Assembly (NCBI GenBank): GCA_022592435.1
Contig: JABYQS010000331.1
Location: 1 to 29,927, forward strand
Length of the DNA stretch: 29,927 bases
Source: Cerioporus squamosus
Taxonomy: Eukaryota; Basidiomycota; Agaricomycetes; Polyporales; Polyporaceae
Reading direction: 5' to 3'
Shown: positions 1-11,060 of the stretch, one piece after another
Numbering within the stretch: the first letter of the stretch is position 1
Layout of the letters: every line of letters starts with the position of its first letter
Made by a program: the position numbers and the translations under genes
The notes under the pieces: model-generated
The model's database searches: none
What the model saw: the letters and a program-made list of their open reading frames with translations, nothing else
Told to the model about the DNA's origin: nothing

Positions 1-713
1 GCCACGTCACAACACTCGAAGGCACCTCTCCCACAGCATCATAGTTCATAGAAGAGGTTTAGGCCCACCCTATGGCATAGCTTAAGTCCCCAGTTATATC
101 TGGTAGCTTGAACCAAACGACGTACATTGTCTTTGACACGACTTGAACCGCGTCTGAGAACACCCCGGCCAAACTTGGAGGCTACGTTGGGGAGTTCACT
201 GTATAGGGAGCGGTTGGGTGTGCGAAAGCAACTAATGCTTAGCTCTTGAGTATATAGTTACATGTAGTTGCACTGCACGTATGTTGTCTGAAGTTCCAAG
301 TCAAGGTGGTAAGTATCGGAAAGACAGCCACGTGGCATCCGGTCCGAACCTCCAACGGGGCGCCTCTCTGCGAGGTCGGGGACTGCCTCCTCATCCTCTC
401 AATATCTACGGTTTCTGCCGAAATAGTACCCTCCTCCTCCTCAACTTTCACCTTTTCTTCTTCTGCCTCTCCAAATCATCTGTAACCTGGCCCTCTGTTT
501 GATGCTCAATAGGCTCCTTGATTTCATGGACCATGTATGTGTTCTCATTGTGACTACGAGCCATGGGCAGGCTTCTATGGCGGATGTGCTTTCCAGCACG
601 GGCCCAGTGACAAGCGAGTAAGTAACCCGACTACATAAGTGCTACTGGAGTCTGGAAGAACTCCGACTACCAATAGCGCAAGCAACACCGTGATGGATGT
701 GAGGCAGCCGTAG
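1..713. other. Non-coding flank downstream of esterase copy A; no gene recognised
   Basis: Only short open frames are present (70-80 codons). None carries an esterase motif such as GESAG or the conserved C-terminal block, and none resembles a family I know. I see no tRNA-like fold. It probably holds the 3' UTR of copy A followed by spacer. Confidence 0.5.
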
Positions 714-3093
714 CTAGAAGGGGAAGAGAAGGCTCAGTCTGGTGAGTTCCTCCGTTCCGGTCAAACGTTCGTCGTCAACGGTGACATTGAGGGGCGTGCT
801 TCCGTCGTTGAATTGAAGGGTCAGACGAGAAGTCGTATTGTAAGGCGGCCACTGCACTCCGGTCTGGCCATTTGGGTCGAGATGATTCACGAAGCGGACG
901 AAGTAATCTGTCATGTCGCCTGGTCCGAGCACATTAAACAGGTCGCTCGCGTGCACCTAGTACGTACCAATCAGTTGTCGCGAAGAGCGAGAGCTGAAAG
1001 AATACTCACATTTCCTAGAACCGGGTAGCCCCCTTGCGCATAGACTGTCAGGACATGCATTGGTGAGTCGGTGAGCAGTACGAGCATAGCGATAAGCAGA
1101 GCCCTCACGGAAGTTGTACACGTCCTTCTTCTGCGAAGTGTTATTGAGGAGGAGCCGGCGGGGAGCGTGGAAGCCCCAGTCGCCCTGCACCGCTGCTATG
1201 CGCTTGTACTGCGGCGTGAACGCGTTCCCATGCCCGGTGTCGAAGGGAGACCCTGCCGCCGGATCGGACGGATAGAGTTTCAGAAGCGCGTCCATGTCCG
1301 AGACGGTCGATCCAGGGAACCATTCTTGAGATACGTAGCTCGTGAAGTCGCCGTCCGTACTAGTGTCCCGACGAGGGTCAGTATAGCTGAAGATCTTGAC
1401 GATTTGAAAAATCTTACGTGACGTTGAAACTCCCGAGGGAGAACAGCGTGCCCTCGTCCTTTACGTCTCCTATATTATGGTCGGAGACAGTCAGAGCCTG
1501 ATCAGATGGGGCGATGGGGTTGCACAAGCTCACCTATGATGTAGGGATTATCTGCAATGTGGCCGTTGAGCGCGAGTTGCTGAGGTGGTCCCGTGAGGAA
1601 CACTCCGTCCGCGCGAGGCATGTACATAGTCGCAACGCCCTATCAAAGAAGTCAAGGTATGTCCACCATGATCACAAAGGATCATGCTCACAGAGTATCC
1701 CAACCCGTTCTGAATCTTGCTTGCAGCGGCACTCAGTCTCCCTGCCGAGACACCCCGCAAGCACGCAAGGCTATCCGACGCATTTGAGCATCCGACCTCT
1801 CCCAGGATGACGTCGTACGTCTGCTGCAGGTCGGAGGTATTGGTACCCGTAGGCAGGGCAGACCCAGAGCTCATGATGGCCGCTCGAAAGAGCCCTTCGG
1901 TGTTCCCGCCGTTGGTCGCCATATGCATGAACACCGACATCGCGCCGGCACTCTCCCCCCAGCTGCGCTACCTGTTAGCTATCGGAGCCGAGTGAAGATG
2001 TTGAGGAAGAGAGAGGTACGTACATGGTGACTTTGTTGGGATCTCCACCAAATGATGCGATGTAATTGTTTGTCCAACGAAGAGCGGCGCGTTCTGCCAA
2101 GGGGAAAGGTGAGACGGTTCACTTGCGGTATACGCGATGCATACTCACGATCCTGAAGACCTAGGTTTGCGACACCATCCTTCTTCATTTCTTCGCCTCC
2201 GAGGAAGCCAAACACGTTGAGGCTGACAAGTCACAGCTTCAGCCGAGAGCAGCAGTCGAAGGAAGGACCAAACAATACCGATAGTTCAAGGCCACCCAGA
2301 TGACGGGCTCGTTTAGTTCGACGGACCTCTTCACGACAGCCGAGCCGTTGTACAGGGAGCTGAGATCGGATGCAAGTGAGTGAGGCTCGAGCATCCACGA
2401 GATTCATGGCAATGATGACTTACATTGCGTTCGATCCATAGGAGAACGCCCCACCATGGATCCACTGCGTCCGACGTTAGCATGCTGTGGCTCGCGGTGG
2501 GTGAAGCATATCGGCGGAAGGACGTACGAAAAGGACGGGAAGCTTCGCGTCAGCGGAGACGTTCTCGGGGCGGACGACGTTGATGTACAAGCCTTCATGA
2601 AGACGGAAAAGTTAGAGGCATGAACCACGAGCCCCATTCGACGAGGAATCCGACTACTCACAGTCTTCACTCTGAGTCACGTTCGCACCTTGGCCCGCCA
2701 CGGCAACCAACGGCCCTGCGACCTCCAGGACCTCGGCCGGCAGACCCGGAGGCAGTTGCAGGCCTTGCTGGAAGCACTGGTTCCCCAGGGCAGTCGCGTC
2801 CACCGTCCCCGTATAGGTGTCGATTGCACGCGGAAGACGGAACCGAAGGTCACCAACCCTACAGTGAGTACTGGTGAGTGGAAAGACATCGAGGATCGGG
2901 ACGTCACTCACGGAGGCTGCGCATAAGGTATGCCAAGGAAGCTTTCGACACTGTCGTTCGCCGTGCCGATTACACGGGCCTGGTCAAGCTGTACTTCGGG
3001 ACCGCTCGCATGTGCTGGGCCAGCTGGACCAGCTCGGGCTCGATATGAAAGCAAGCATGGACAGAGAAGGGCGAGTATTGTGATGGATAGCAT
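714..3093 (-). CDS. Secreted type-B carboxylesterase/lipase, array copy A (13 exons)
   Basis: Predicted secreted alpha/beta-hydrolase of the Candida rugosa lipase / fungal carboxylesterase family, hydrolysing carboxylic esters outside the cell. Splicing 13 exons by eye gives about 555 aa. Exon 1 (from 3093) has a hydrophobic signal peptide and ends in the family block FLGIPYAQPP. Exon 2 ends with SEDC. Exon 4 carries the oxyanion-hole segment WIHGGAF. The nucleophile is in WGESAG just below 1975, the acid in GDVKDEGT near 1465, and the histidine in VHASDLF at about 950. The C-terminal block (DYFVRFVNHLDPNG, GVQWPPYN) ends at 714. Two features differ from copies D-G: an intron splits the WGESAG exon at about 1630-1690, and the short exon before the histidine reads LYAQGGYPVLGN rather than the usual LSARGNFPG form. 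It is most like copy B. Family assignment is secure; substrate is unknown. Confidence 0.88.
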
Positions 3094-3423
3094 GTCGCTG
3101 GTGTGGACTCAAAATATTTCAGATGCTTGTGCAGGCTTTCGGAGGCACCTATATGTACATATCCCACAGCGTTAGACGGGTGCGGTTCCGTCGCAGGAGG
3201 TTCGGAGTGCACCCATAGGTTGCAAATACGCGCTACGCCGGCGTCGGAACGGAGACTAGGTTGACGCGCGGGTGCGGTCTCAGTTCACAGGCTCGCGCTC
3301 CGGGATTCAATGCGTGAGTCTCTCCACGCACCCTTTGACAGGGTTCATCTTATCTGCGAGACGGCACGGCTGCGTAACCAAAATATGCCTTCAATGATGC
3401 CAGTGATCACATAGTACAATCAA
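3094..3423. other. Intergenic spacer between copies A and B
   Basis: About 330 nt containing the promoter side of copy A (TATA-like box near 3150) and the 3' flank of copy B. No gene is seen. Confidence 0.5.
3149..3156 (-). promoter_or_regulatory. TATA-like box of esterase copy A
   Basis: CATATAGG on the minus strand lies about 56-63 nt upstream of the copy A start codon. The intact copies B, D, F and G have comparable boxes at a similar distance. Inference from position and sequence only. Confidence 0.45.
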
Positions 3424-5809
3424 TCAGTTGTCCTGCCAGGTGAACCGCAGGCCGAGGTCGAAGAGTGCGCTCGTCCCAGCAAGACGCTCGGTGTCTGCTG
3501 TGACATTGACCGGGGTGCTTCCGTCGTTGAACTGGAGGGTCTTCCGAGAAGAGGTATCGTATCGCGGCCACTGCACGCCAGACTTGCCGTTCGGATCGAG
3601 ACGGCGGACAAAGCGAATGAAGTAGTCCGTCATATCTCCGGGACCGAACGCATTGAAGAGGTCGGTGCCGTGCGCCTGTGTCAGATTGTAGTTAGCGAAA
3701 GGCTCCGCTGATGGGAGAGCTAGAGCTATGCACTGACAACACCTAGACCTGGGACGAACTTGCGCGCGCTCACTGGAAAGCGTCAAGAAGTGGTCAGTTG
3801 TTTCGCGCAGCCTCGGGAGACGGCGAGATACGCACAGAAGTTATATGCGGCTTGCGTCGACGAGAGCCTCTCAAGAAGGTGGCGGCGACCAGCATGGAAG
3901 AAATCCCCTTCTATAGCCGCAATCCGCTTGTATTCAGGCGTGAACGCGTTCAGTTTGCCTGTGCCGAATGGCGAGCCGGCCGCAGGGTCAGAAGGGTACA
4001 GCTTCAGGATTGTCTCGATATCGCTGGAAGACGCGCCGGGGAACCAGAACGTCCTGAGATAGCTTACGAGCTCTTGCTCCGTTCTGAAGGTTTGCGTCAG
4101 TTCAGGCGAAGTCTACCCAAGTTCCTAACCAACCCACGTTATGTTGAGGTTTCCGACTGAGAACAGGGTGCCTTCGTCTCGGACATCACCTGCGAAAGAT
4201 ATCTGCGTCAGCCCAGTGAGGCGTTGCACACAGGGAAACCTACCGATGATGAAAGGCACATTTGCGGCCTTCCCATGCACCGCGAGTTGTTCAGGAGGCT
4301 GCGTGACGAAGACACCATCCCCGCGAGGCAGCCATGGCGAACCTGCAAGGCCCTATGATGCTCGTTAGGCCTTCTCGTCTCTGGAAACAAGCCTCAGCGA
4401 TGCACCCACCTTGAACCCAGTAACGGCACCAGTCAGGTTGGCGGCCGCAAGGAGGCTATCCGCAGACACCGTCCGCAGGCAAGCCAGGCTGTCTGTCGCA
4501 TTCGAGCATCCAACCTGCTGAACGACGAAGTCATATGTGTGCTGAAGGTCAGAGATGTCCCCGGTGGGAGTCGAGGTGCCTGAATTCATGATGCCGCCGC
4601 GGAAGAGGCCTTCGGGATTCCCGTTGTTGGCGAACAAGTGGAAGAACACCGACGAAGAACCTGCGCTCTCTCCCCAGCTACATCGAGGCAAATTTGGTCA
4701 GAATTCTAGACACTATCCCGCATTAGATGGAGTAGCTCACATGGTGACTTTCGTAGGATCGCCTCCGAAGAACGGGATGAACTTCTGCACCCAACGAAGC
4801 GCCGTTCGTTCTGTGGACGTGTCAATCGCTTCTCTCGGTTTCAATATCAGGGAGGATAACGCTCACGATCCTGCAGGCCCAGGTTACCGATTCCAGCTTC
4901 CTTTACCTCTCGACCTCCAAGGAACCCGAAGACATGGAGGCTGGCGAGCGAACATGAGAGACATGTACGCATGTACGCTCGAAGTTAGTCGAGTTCCGTA
5001 CCGGTAGTTCACGGCAACGAATATCACGGGTTCGCCGATGTTGATGGACCTCTGAACTATCGCCGTGCCGTTGTATCCCGGCCTGTAAGCGCAAGGTCCA
5101 AGGTTAGCAACAGGAACTTTGTTGAGAAGCATCCGCCTGCACTCACATGGCGTTCGATCCACCTGAGAACCCGCCTCCATAGATCCACTTGACGTAGTAC
5201 TGAGATGAGCGATATACGACGCGATGGATGCGGTCGAAGAGACGTACAAACAGAACCGGAAGCTTCGCATCCGCTGATACATTGGCAGGGCGGATGATGT
5301 TCAGGTTAAGACCTTGTGTTGCAAGCAGGGTGAGCCGGGATGACCTAGTCGACGGGGACCGCGTGGGTCAACTCACAGTCCTCGCTCTGTGGCACGCTAC
5401 CGTTTTGCGAAAGCAGCGGGCTCAAGGCCAGGACGCCCAGCACTATCTCAGGCGGTATGTTGGAGGGGAGTGGGGAGCTCTGTTGGAAGCACTGGTTCCC
5501 GAAAGATGTCGCGTCGACGGTCCCATTGTAGGAGTCAAGTAACTGGGGAAGACGCAGACGGAGCTCGCCAAGTCTGTAGGTCATATTCAGCTATTCATTC
5601 ATAGTGTGCTACATACTGCGATATAAAGTGGCCACTCACGGAGGTTGCGCGTATGGAATACCCAAGAACTTCTCGACAGCACCTTCGACAGTGCCGACTA
5701 CGTTCGCTTGTCCTACTTTTACTGTGTTGGTGACATCGTGAGCCTGGTCTGCCGCCCTGGCAACCCAGACACAGAGCAAAAGGCCTAGGGCGTGAGTGAG
5801 GATGACCAT
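3424..5809 (-). CDS. Secreted type-B carboxylesterase/lipase, array copy B (13 exons)
   Basis: Second intact copy, about 553 aa after splicing. The start at 5809 opens a good signal peptide (MVILTHALGLLLCVWVARA) and the exon ends at IPYAQPP. Later blocks appear in family order: PQSEDC near 5380, RPANVSADAKLPVLF near 5275, WIYGGGF (canonical oxyanion hole) near 5175, NYR followed by HVFGFLGG near 4930, WGESAG just below 4680, GDVRDEGT near 4185, and the catalytic-histidine motif AHGTDLF near 3675. Like copy A, the WGESAG exon is split by an extra intron at about 4350-4410 (donor GTGGGT, acceptor ATAG). The short exon 11 ends in Val instead of the Asp or Asn of other copies, and its donor is GTCAGT. 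The C-terminus is 2-3 residues longer than in its neighbours (ends TWQDN). All splice phases close without frameshift, so the gene looks functional. Confidence 0.88.
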
Positions 5810-5875
5810 GTCAGTTCGCCACGCGTCTCAGAAGCTGTTCGAGACACAGGGACAAAGGCGGGCATTCGTATAGCG

Positions 5876-5882
5876 CTATATA
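5876..5882 (-). promoter_or_regulatory. TATA box of esterase copy B
   Basis: TATATAG on the minus strand lies about 67-73 nt upstream of the copy B start codon, the same arrangement as the other intact copies. Confidence 0.5.
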
Positions 5883-6459
5883 TCAGGACGTCGGGAGCCG
5901 ACTATGGCGAGTACGATCACGGGCCACCCATAGCCGTTCGGCCACTGATGACGAGTCCTGTATTTCGAACTACTGCCAACAGAGGAGATGCTTGCATGAA
6001 TAAGCAGGTGATGATCGCGCAACTTCGCGGCAATTGGCCACACTTTGGAGGAAGAGGGCGGCGGCTTTAAGCGCGAGTCATCCGCATCACCTCCTATCAC
6101 CTCGTGCCGGATCCGCTGACCTGACTGCGGCGCATGTGCCGAATTCGTCGTAGGCCGCGCAGACACCGCGATGATTTGAAGAGACGGAGTGTGAGTATCC
6201 ATCCAGTTTGGCCTGCTGAGTATGAGCACGTGTGGAGAAAGGGGGTGTCCGACGGAATTCTGGCGAATGGCGAGTACCCACTTAATATTCCGGTCGATCA
6301 CCATGTGTCAATGTCATGGACTTTGAAGCAGTTCCTCAGCTGCAGATGCACGTCGCGTCATTGCGCTAGACTGCGCGCCACCACCCGGGACCCGGAGAAG
6401 ATACTTGAATATCCTACCGCAGGCTACCGGTCGCCGGGAGGCGAGTGTATAATTAGGAG
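5883..6459. other. Intergenic spacer between copy B and pseudogene C
   Basis: About 580 nt with only short unconvincing open frames. No esterase exon, tRNA or repeat is recognised. It probably contains upstream regulatory sequence of copy B and the decayed 3' side of pseudogene C. Confidence 0.4.
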
Positions 6460-7413
6460 GTAGACTGAGCGAAATGAGCTCTCTTGACCCGGCGAGTCGC
6501 TGATCATCGACGCCAATGCTGAGAGGCACAAGCTGACTCTGCGAGCTAGTGTTGAGTATCTTAACCTCTGCTCTGGAGGCCTAGGACCTACCGGTAGTTG
6601 ACAGCGACATAAATAACTGGCTGGCCAATATCTATGGACCTCTGCACGATTGCTGTACCGTTATGCAGCGGCCTATATCCGTTGTCAGTAACTATCAGGT
6701 AGAACTTACGACGAAACTCACGTCGCATTCGATCCCACTGCGAACGAGCTGCCGTAGATCCACTGGATGCGTAGCAGTCAGTGTCGTCGAACTCTCCCGA
6801 GTATTATCGAGTATTAGAGGGTGCTCACAAACAGAACAGGCAGCTTGGCGTCTGCCGATATATTCACAGGGCGAATGATGGTCAAGTTTAGGCCTACAGA
6901 GTCCAGACAGTGAGTGGACTCTCCAGAGGGAGACGTCTGAAGTGCAAATGTTACTCACAGTCCTCGCTCTGGGGCACGGTCGGGCGAATGGCGAATCGTC
7001 CGAAGTACGGTCCGATGACCTGGAGGACTTCGGGAGGCAATTTCGAACCAAACGCAAGGCTTTGCTGGATGCATTGGTTCTCGAACGCGGTGGCGTTGAC
7101 GGTGCCTTTGTAAAGAGTCGACGCGTCGAGGGAGACGAAACCGGAGAGCTCCTACGCTACACGTGGAGGTTCAGCATTGCACTATCCCGGGAATCTGGTA
7201 TGACGAGACGGATGAGAACTCACCGAGGTTGAGCGTACGGGATCCCTAGAAAGCTCTCAATTGAGCCGTGCGCTCATCCGAGCACGTTTGCGTGATCTAG
7301 CTGCACATGGAGACTGGTATTTCCCAGACTGAACTGCTGAACCTGGGGTTCCAGGGAAGAAACCAAGAGAGCAAGAGTACACGAAGGCTCGCGCCAGAGA
7401 GCTCGAGGAGCAT
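6460..7413 (-). pseudogene. Esterase pseudogene C: frameshift, stop codon and internal deletion
   Basis: A decayed copy of the A/B type. From the ATG at 7413 the signal peptide reads in one frame, then the match to the QLDHANVLG segment continues in another. An in-frame TGA follows (about 7276-7280), just before the SIESFLGIPYAQP block. Exons 2 to 5 remain recognisable with good splice sites: PQSEDC near 6960, SADAKLPVLF near 6845, WIYGSSF near 6755 and VIYVAVNYR near 6595. Directly after the exon 5 donor the sequence jumps to the extreme C-terminal block (PLSIGVDDQRLAGSRELISLSL, about 6465-6535). The exons for WGESAG, the acid and the histidine are missing. The usual FP-stop ending is also lost. 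It cannot encode an active enzyme. Confidence 0.82.
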
Positions 7414-7460
7414 GTCCTGTAGTGTAGATGGTGATAATGCGATTAATGAAGATTAGCAAC

Positions 7461-7470
7461 ACTTATAAGT
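7461..7470 (-). promoter_or_regulatory. Retained TATA-like box of pseudogene C
   Basis: ACTTATAAGT lies about 50 nt upstream of the old start codon at 7413, so the promoter was duplicated with the gene. Whether it is still used is unknown. Confidence 0.35.
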
Positions 7471-7910
7471 ATGAGCGCGCCAGCGATCGGGCGGCGGAGT
7501 CACAACGGCGGGACCGTCGCTTCTTCCCATACCGAGCGGGAGCGGGCAGCCCACTCGTCGCACCTGGAAGTCGAAAAAGGAAGAAACGTTGCACGTGCAC
7601 AGCAATGCAACACGGACTGGAGGTCTGTGAGACCGACTCGGAAGACACATCTCTGGTACTGAACGTCCGGCATCAGTGCGTGAATCACGACGAGCGAGGT
7701 TGACTCACAATACCGCGCGCAAGTGAATCCAGCGCTCAATCTACACAGGACGCCGATGGTTTCGAGGGGGGAACAATACTGGATGACAGCACGTATTGAG
7801 GAAACGTACATAGGTATGCCTGATCGAGCAGGAACAACGCCGTTGTGCAGCACTAATGCATGGAACCCTGTCTACGACAACACTCCGCGCACGCGCCGTT
7901 GAGCTTCCCA
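7471..7910. other. Intergenic spacer between pseudogene C and copy D
   Basis: About 440 nt with several overlapping short open frames on both strands, none with a recognisable motif. It probably holds the 3' flank of copy D and upstream sequence of pseudogene C. Confidence 0.4.
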
Positions 7911-10164
7911 CTAGAGAGGGAACCGCAGAGCCAGGGAGTTGAGCTCTTCAGTACCCGCGAGCCGCTCATCGTCGACCGTGACATTGAGCGGCACGGTGCC
8001 ATCGTTGAATTGAAGAGTCGAGCGAGCCGACGTGTTGTACCGAGGCCACTGCACCCCGGTCGGTCCATTCGGGTTGAGATCATGGACGAAGCGAATGAAG
8101 TAGTCCGTCATGTCCCCGGGGCCGAAGGCGTTGATGAGGTCACTGCCATGAAACTGTATGGAGTATGTGAGAATCTGAACGTTGGAGCCACTGTAGATAT
8201 GATTCGAATCACTCACGTCGCCTATGCCGGTGAAGTTCCCCCGTGCGCTCACTGACAAATCCATCAGTATCTCCCGCACGTCGATTGGAAGGCTCGGAAA
8301 GCGAGGAACTCACGGAAGTTATATGCGGTCCTCTTGGATGAGACCTCGTCGAGAAAGAGACGACGAGGCCCAAAAAAGAACCAATCTCCAAACACCGCGG
8401 CCAATCGCTTATACTGTGTGGAGAACGCATTGGCGTCCCCTGTGTCGAAAGGAGAGCCCGCTGCAGGGTCCGAAGGGTAGAGCTCGAGTAGGGTGTGGAG
8501 ATCCGCGGGAGTTGCGCCAGGGAGCAAGAAGCGAGTAACGTAGCTCATGAACTCCTCATCGTTGGCACTGGAAATCCGTGAGCGTCCAGAAGGCTGATAG
8601 AAGGAAGAGGACGCACGTGGAGTTCAGGCCGTCGAACACGAATATAGTACCTTCGTCCTTGACGTCGCCTGGAAGAGCACCTCAGCAAGTGATATGCGAC
8701 GCAGCGATGTGAACCATACCAGTGATGAGCGGTACGTTGGCAACCTTCCCTCTCGAAGGGAGATACATAGGCGGCATCGTGATGAAGGAGTCGTCTACGC
8801 GAGGCAGGAATGGGTTGTTGTCGTTTGGAGCGATCTTCGCTGCGGTTAGCAAGCTGTCTGCGGGAGCAGAGCGCAGACAGGCCAGGGTATTCGTGGCGTT
8901 CGCACACCCAACGTGGTCAACCACGAAGTCGTACGTCCCCTGAACCTCGGTGATATCCCGAGTGGGCACAGAAGTGCCCGAGTTCATGATAGCGGCTCGG
9001 AATAGGCCCGTGGGGTCGCCGTTATTCACATAGAGGTGGAGGAAAACAGAAAGAGCACCTGCGCTCTCGCCCCAGCTGTGGGACCTCTCATCAGCGCCCA
9101 CTATGTTGATCTGACCGGAGAAGCTCACATCGTGACCTTGGAAGGATCTCCTCCAAAGGAGCGGATAAATGTGTTGACCCATCGAAGAGCGGTGCGCTCT
9201 GACAGCAATCGTCAGTATCAGGCTCGGGAAGACCTGGGAATCAGACCAGCGACTCACGATCATGAAGACCCAAGTTCCCGACGCCAGCTGCCTTGACCTC
9301 CTCTCCACCCAGAAATCCGAAGACGTGCAGACTGGGGGTCGCACATCACCCCGAGGAACCTGAGAAGAGAAAGCACGAGTACTAACCGATAGTTCAAGGC
9401 GACGTATATAACAGGCTTGCTGAGCTCGATGGACCTCTGCACGATGGCGGTACCATTGTAGGCGAGCCTACGGGACTAGTGAGCAGCGATTTTGCGCGAC
9501 ACTAACCGAGACTCACATCGCATTGGAACCGTCGGTGAAGCTACCTCCGTAGATCCACTACACACGTCGTTCAGTGTCGGAACACCCGATATCATTGCTG
9601 ACGACTCACGAAAAGGACAGGGAGCTTTGCGTCCGCAGACACGTTCGCTGGACGGACGACGTTGAGGTACAAACCTAATTATACGACGGAGGTCAGTTCA
9701 CAGCCGGCGACATCATTGAATATCAGCCACTTACAGTCTTCACTCTCTGTTACGTTCGCTGTGGCAGAAGAAGCCGCAATAAACGGCTCCAATGCCTGCA
9801 GAACCTCGGGAGGGAACTCCGCAAGAGTATCCGCCGCTTGCTGGAGGCATGGGTGCCCATAGGTGGTGGCGTTTAGCGTGCCATGGTAGTTCTCGATCAG
9901 GCGAGGTAACCGCAGGCGAAGGTCTCCAACGCTGCATGCGTCAATGTCAGCGTGCACCTTCGACAATAGGTATGACACTCACGGAGGCTCCGCGTAAGGA
10001 ATCCCGAGGAAACTCTCGACTGCACCATTTCTGGCACCGATCACAGTTGCATGACCGAGCTGGACAGTTGGAGTTGTATGGTTTGAGCTGGGAGGCACGG
10101 TCGCCACGACGACCACCGAGGTGCGCAGAAGAGACAGGAAGACGGCCGACAAGAGAGCTTTCAT
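7911..10164 (-). CDS. Secreted type-B carboxylesterase/lipase, array copy D (12 exons)
   Basis: Intact copy, about 549 aa. It starts at 10164 with a hydrophobic signal peptide (MKALLSAVFLSLL). Family blocks in order are FLGIPYAEPP, TESEDC near 9740, RPANVSADAKLPVLF near 9630, WIYGGSF near 9545, LHVFGFLGG near 9320, WGESAG near 9070, GDVKDEGT near 8660, the SPFDTG block near 8450 and FHGSDLINAFGPGDM near 8130. The stop is at 7911. All phases close across eleven short introns. The third oxyanion-hole residue is Ser (GGSF) instead of Gly or Ala, and exon 10 is one codon longer at its start than in E-G. It lacks the extra intron of copies A and B and so groups with E-G. The substrate cannot be read from the sequence. 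Confidence 0.88.
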
Positions 10165-10219
10165 CGTGTTCTTCGTCAGCGACCGTGGTCTTGTAGATGT
10201 GCAGTACTAGTTGGGAGGA

Positions 10220-10227
10220 GTTATATG
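10220..10227 (-). promoter_or_regulatory. TATA-like box of esterase copy D
   Basis: CATATAAC on the minus strand lies about 56-63 nt upstream of the copy D start codon, matching the other copies. Confidence 0.45.
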
Positions 10228-11060
10228 CTCGAATGAGCGCCGCAGCACGTCACGGCCGGAGGTTCGAGTCATCTTCCATGACAGCCCCATGGTCGCGATT
10301 GGTAGCTGACTTGATCATTTTGACGAGGCGGGATCGTAAGCCGCGACGCACGGGAGGATATGAATGGAAGCGATATATAGCAAGGCCTGACTTATCTCAG
10401 CTCAGCGAGTACACTCGCACGCCGCCGACGCTGAAGAACTGTTTCAGGCTGAAGCAGTGCTGAGATGGGAGACGAAATCTCACTTTCCAGTTGCAATCAG
10501 CCGATATGGCTATTATTGTCGACATTGAATCTTGCGCCCTGACAAAGTATCAGGAGCCCTTACGGCCTCGTGATGTCGTATTGACACGTGTGTCCAACTT
10601 GCACCGGGGACTGTCTCGGCTCTTCTGTGAGTCACCGAGCAGAGTGATTTCGAGGCGCCAGTAAGGCTGCTGAGATAGCCTGCGCAAAAATAACTATACG
10701 TACATCCAGATCAGTTCGCGAGCATGAGTTCCGGAGAGCAGTAAGACCATCCACGCACTGAAGTCTGGTCTAGCCTGGTGCGGTTAGTGCGGTGGAGAGA
10801 AGAGAAAAGATCGCGCCCGGGAATGCCCGGGACTGGCTATTATACGTTTCCCACGCTACCACTCTATACTGGACGCTCTCTAATATTACCTCTTCCTCCT
10901 CCTCTCCAAGAATTAAGTCTACTTACTTACCGGCCGACGCTTTAGACTGTGTATCAGTACATTAGCAGTACGACATAGTAACATAGCGATAATCTGCTAT
11001 TAATCCAACGTAAGATAACTCGTACATCCTCGGAAGACCGCTAGGCTCTCGTCGTTTCGA
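10228..11060. other. Intergenic spacer between copies D and E
   Basis: About 830 nt, among the longer gaps in the array. I find no esterase exon relic, no tRNA that folds, and only a trivial CCCGGG-AAT-GCCCGGG-like palindrome near 10815-10835. It probably holds the copy D upstream region and copy E 3' flank. Confidence 0.4.

Noticed and set aside
4555..5007. Plus-strand open frame of 150 codons
   Set aside because: Antisense shadow of exons 6-8 of esterase copy B; the minus-strand reading gives clear family motifs.
10255..10285. GGTTCGAGTC resembling a tRNA B box
   Set aside because: The flanking bases do not form a T-arm stem and no acceptor or anticodon arm could be drawn.
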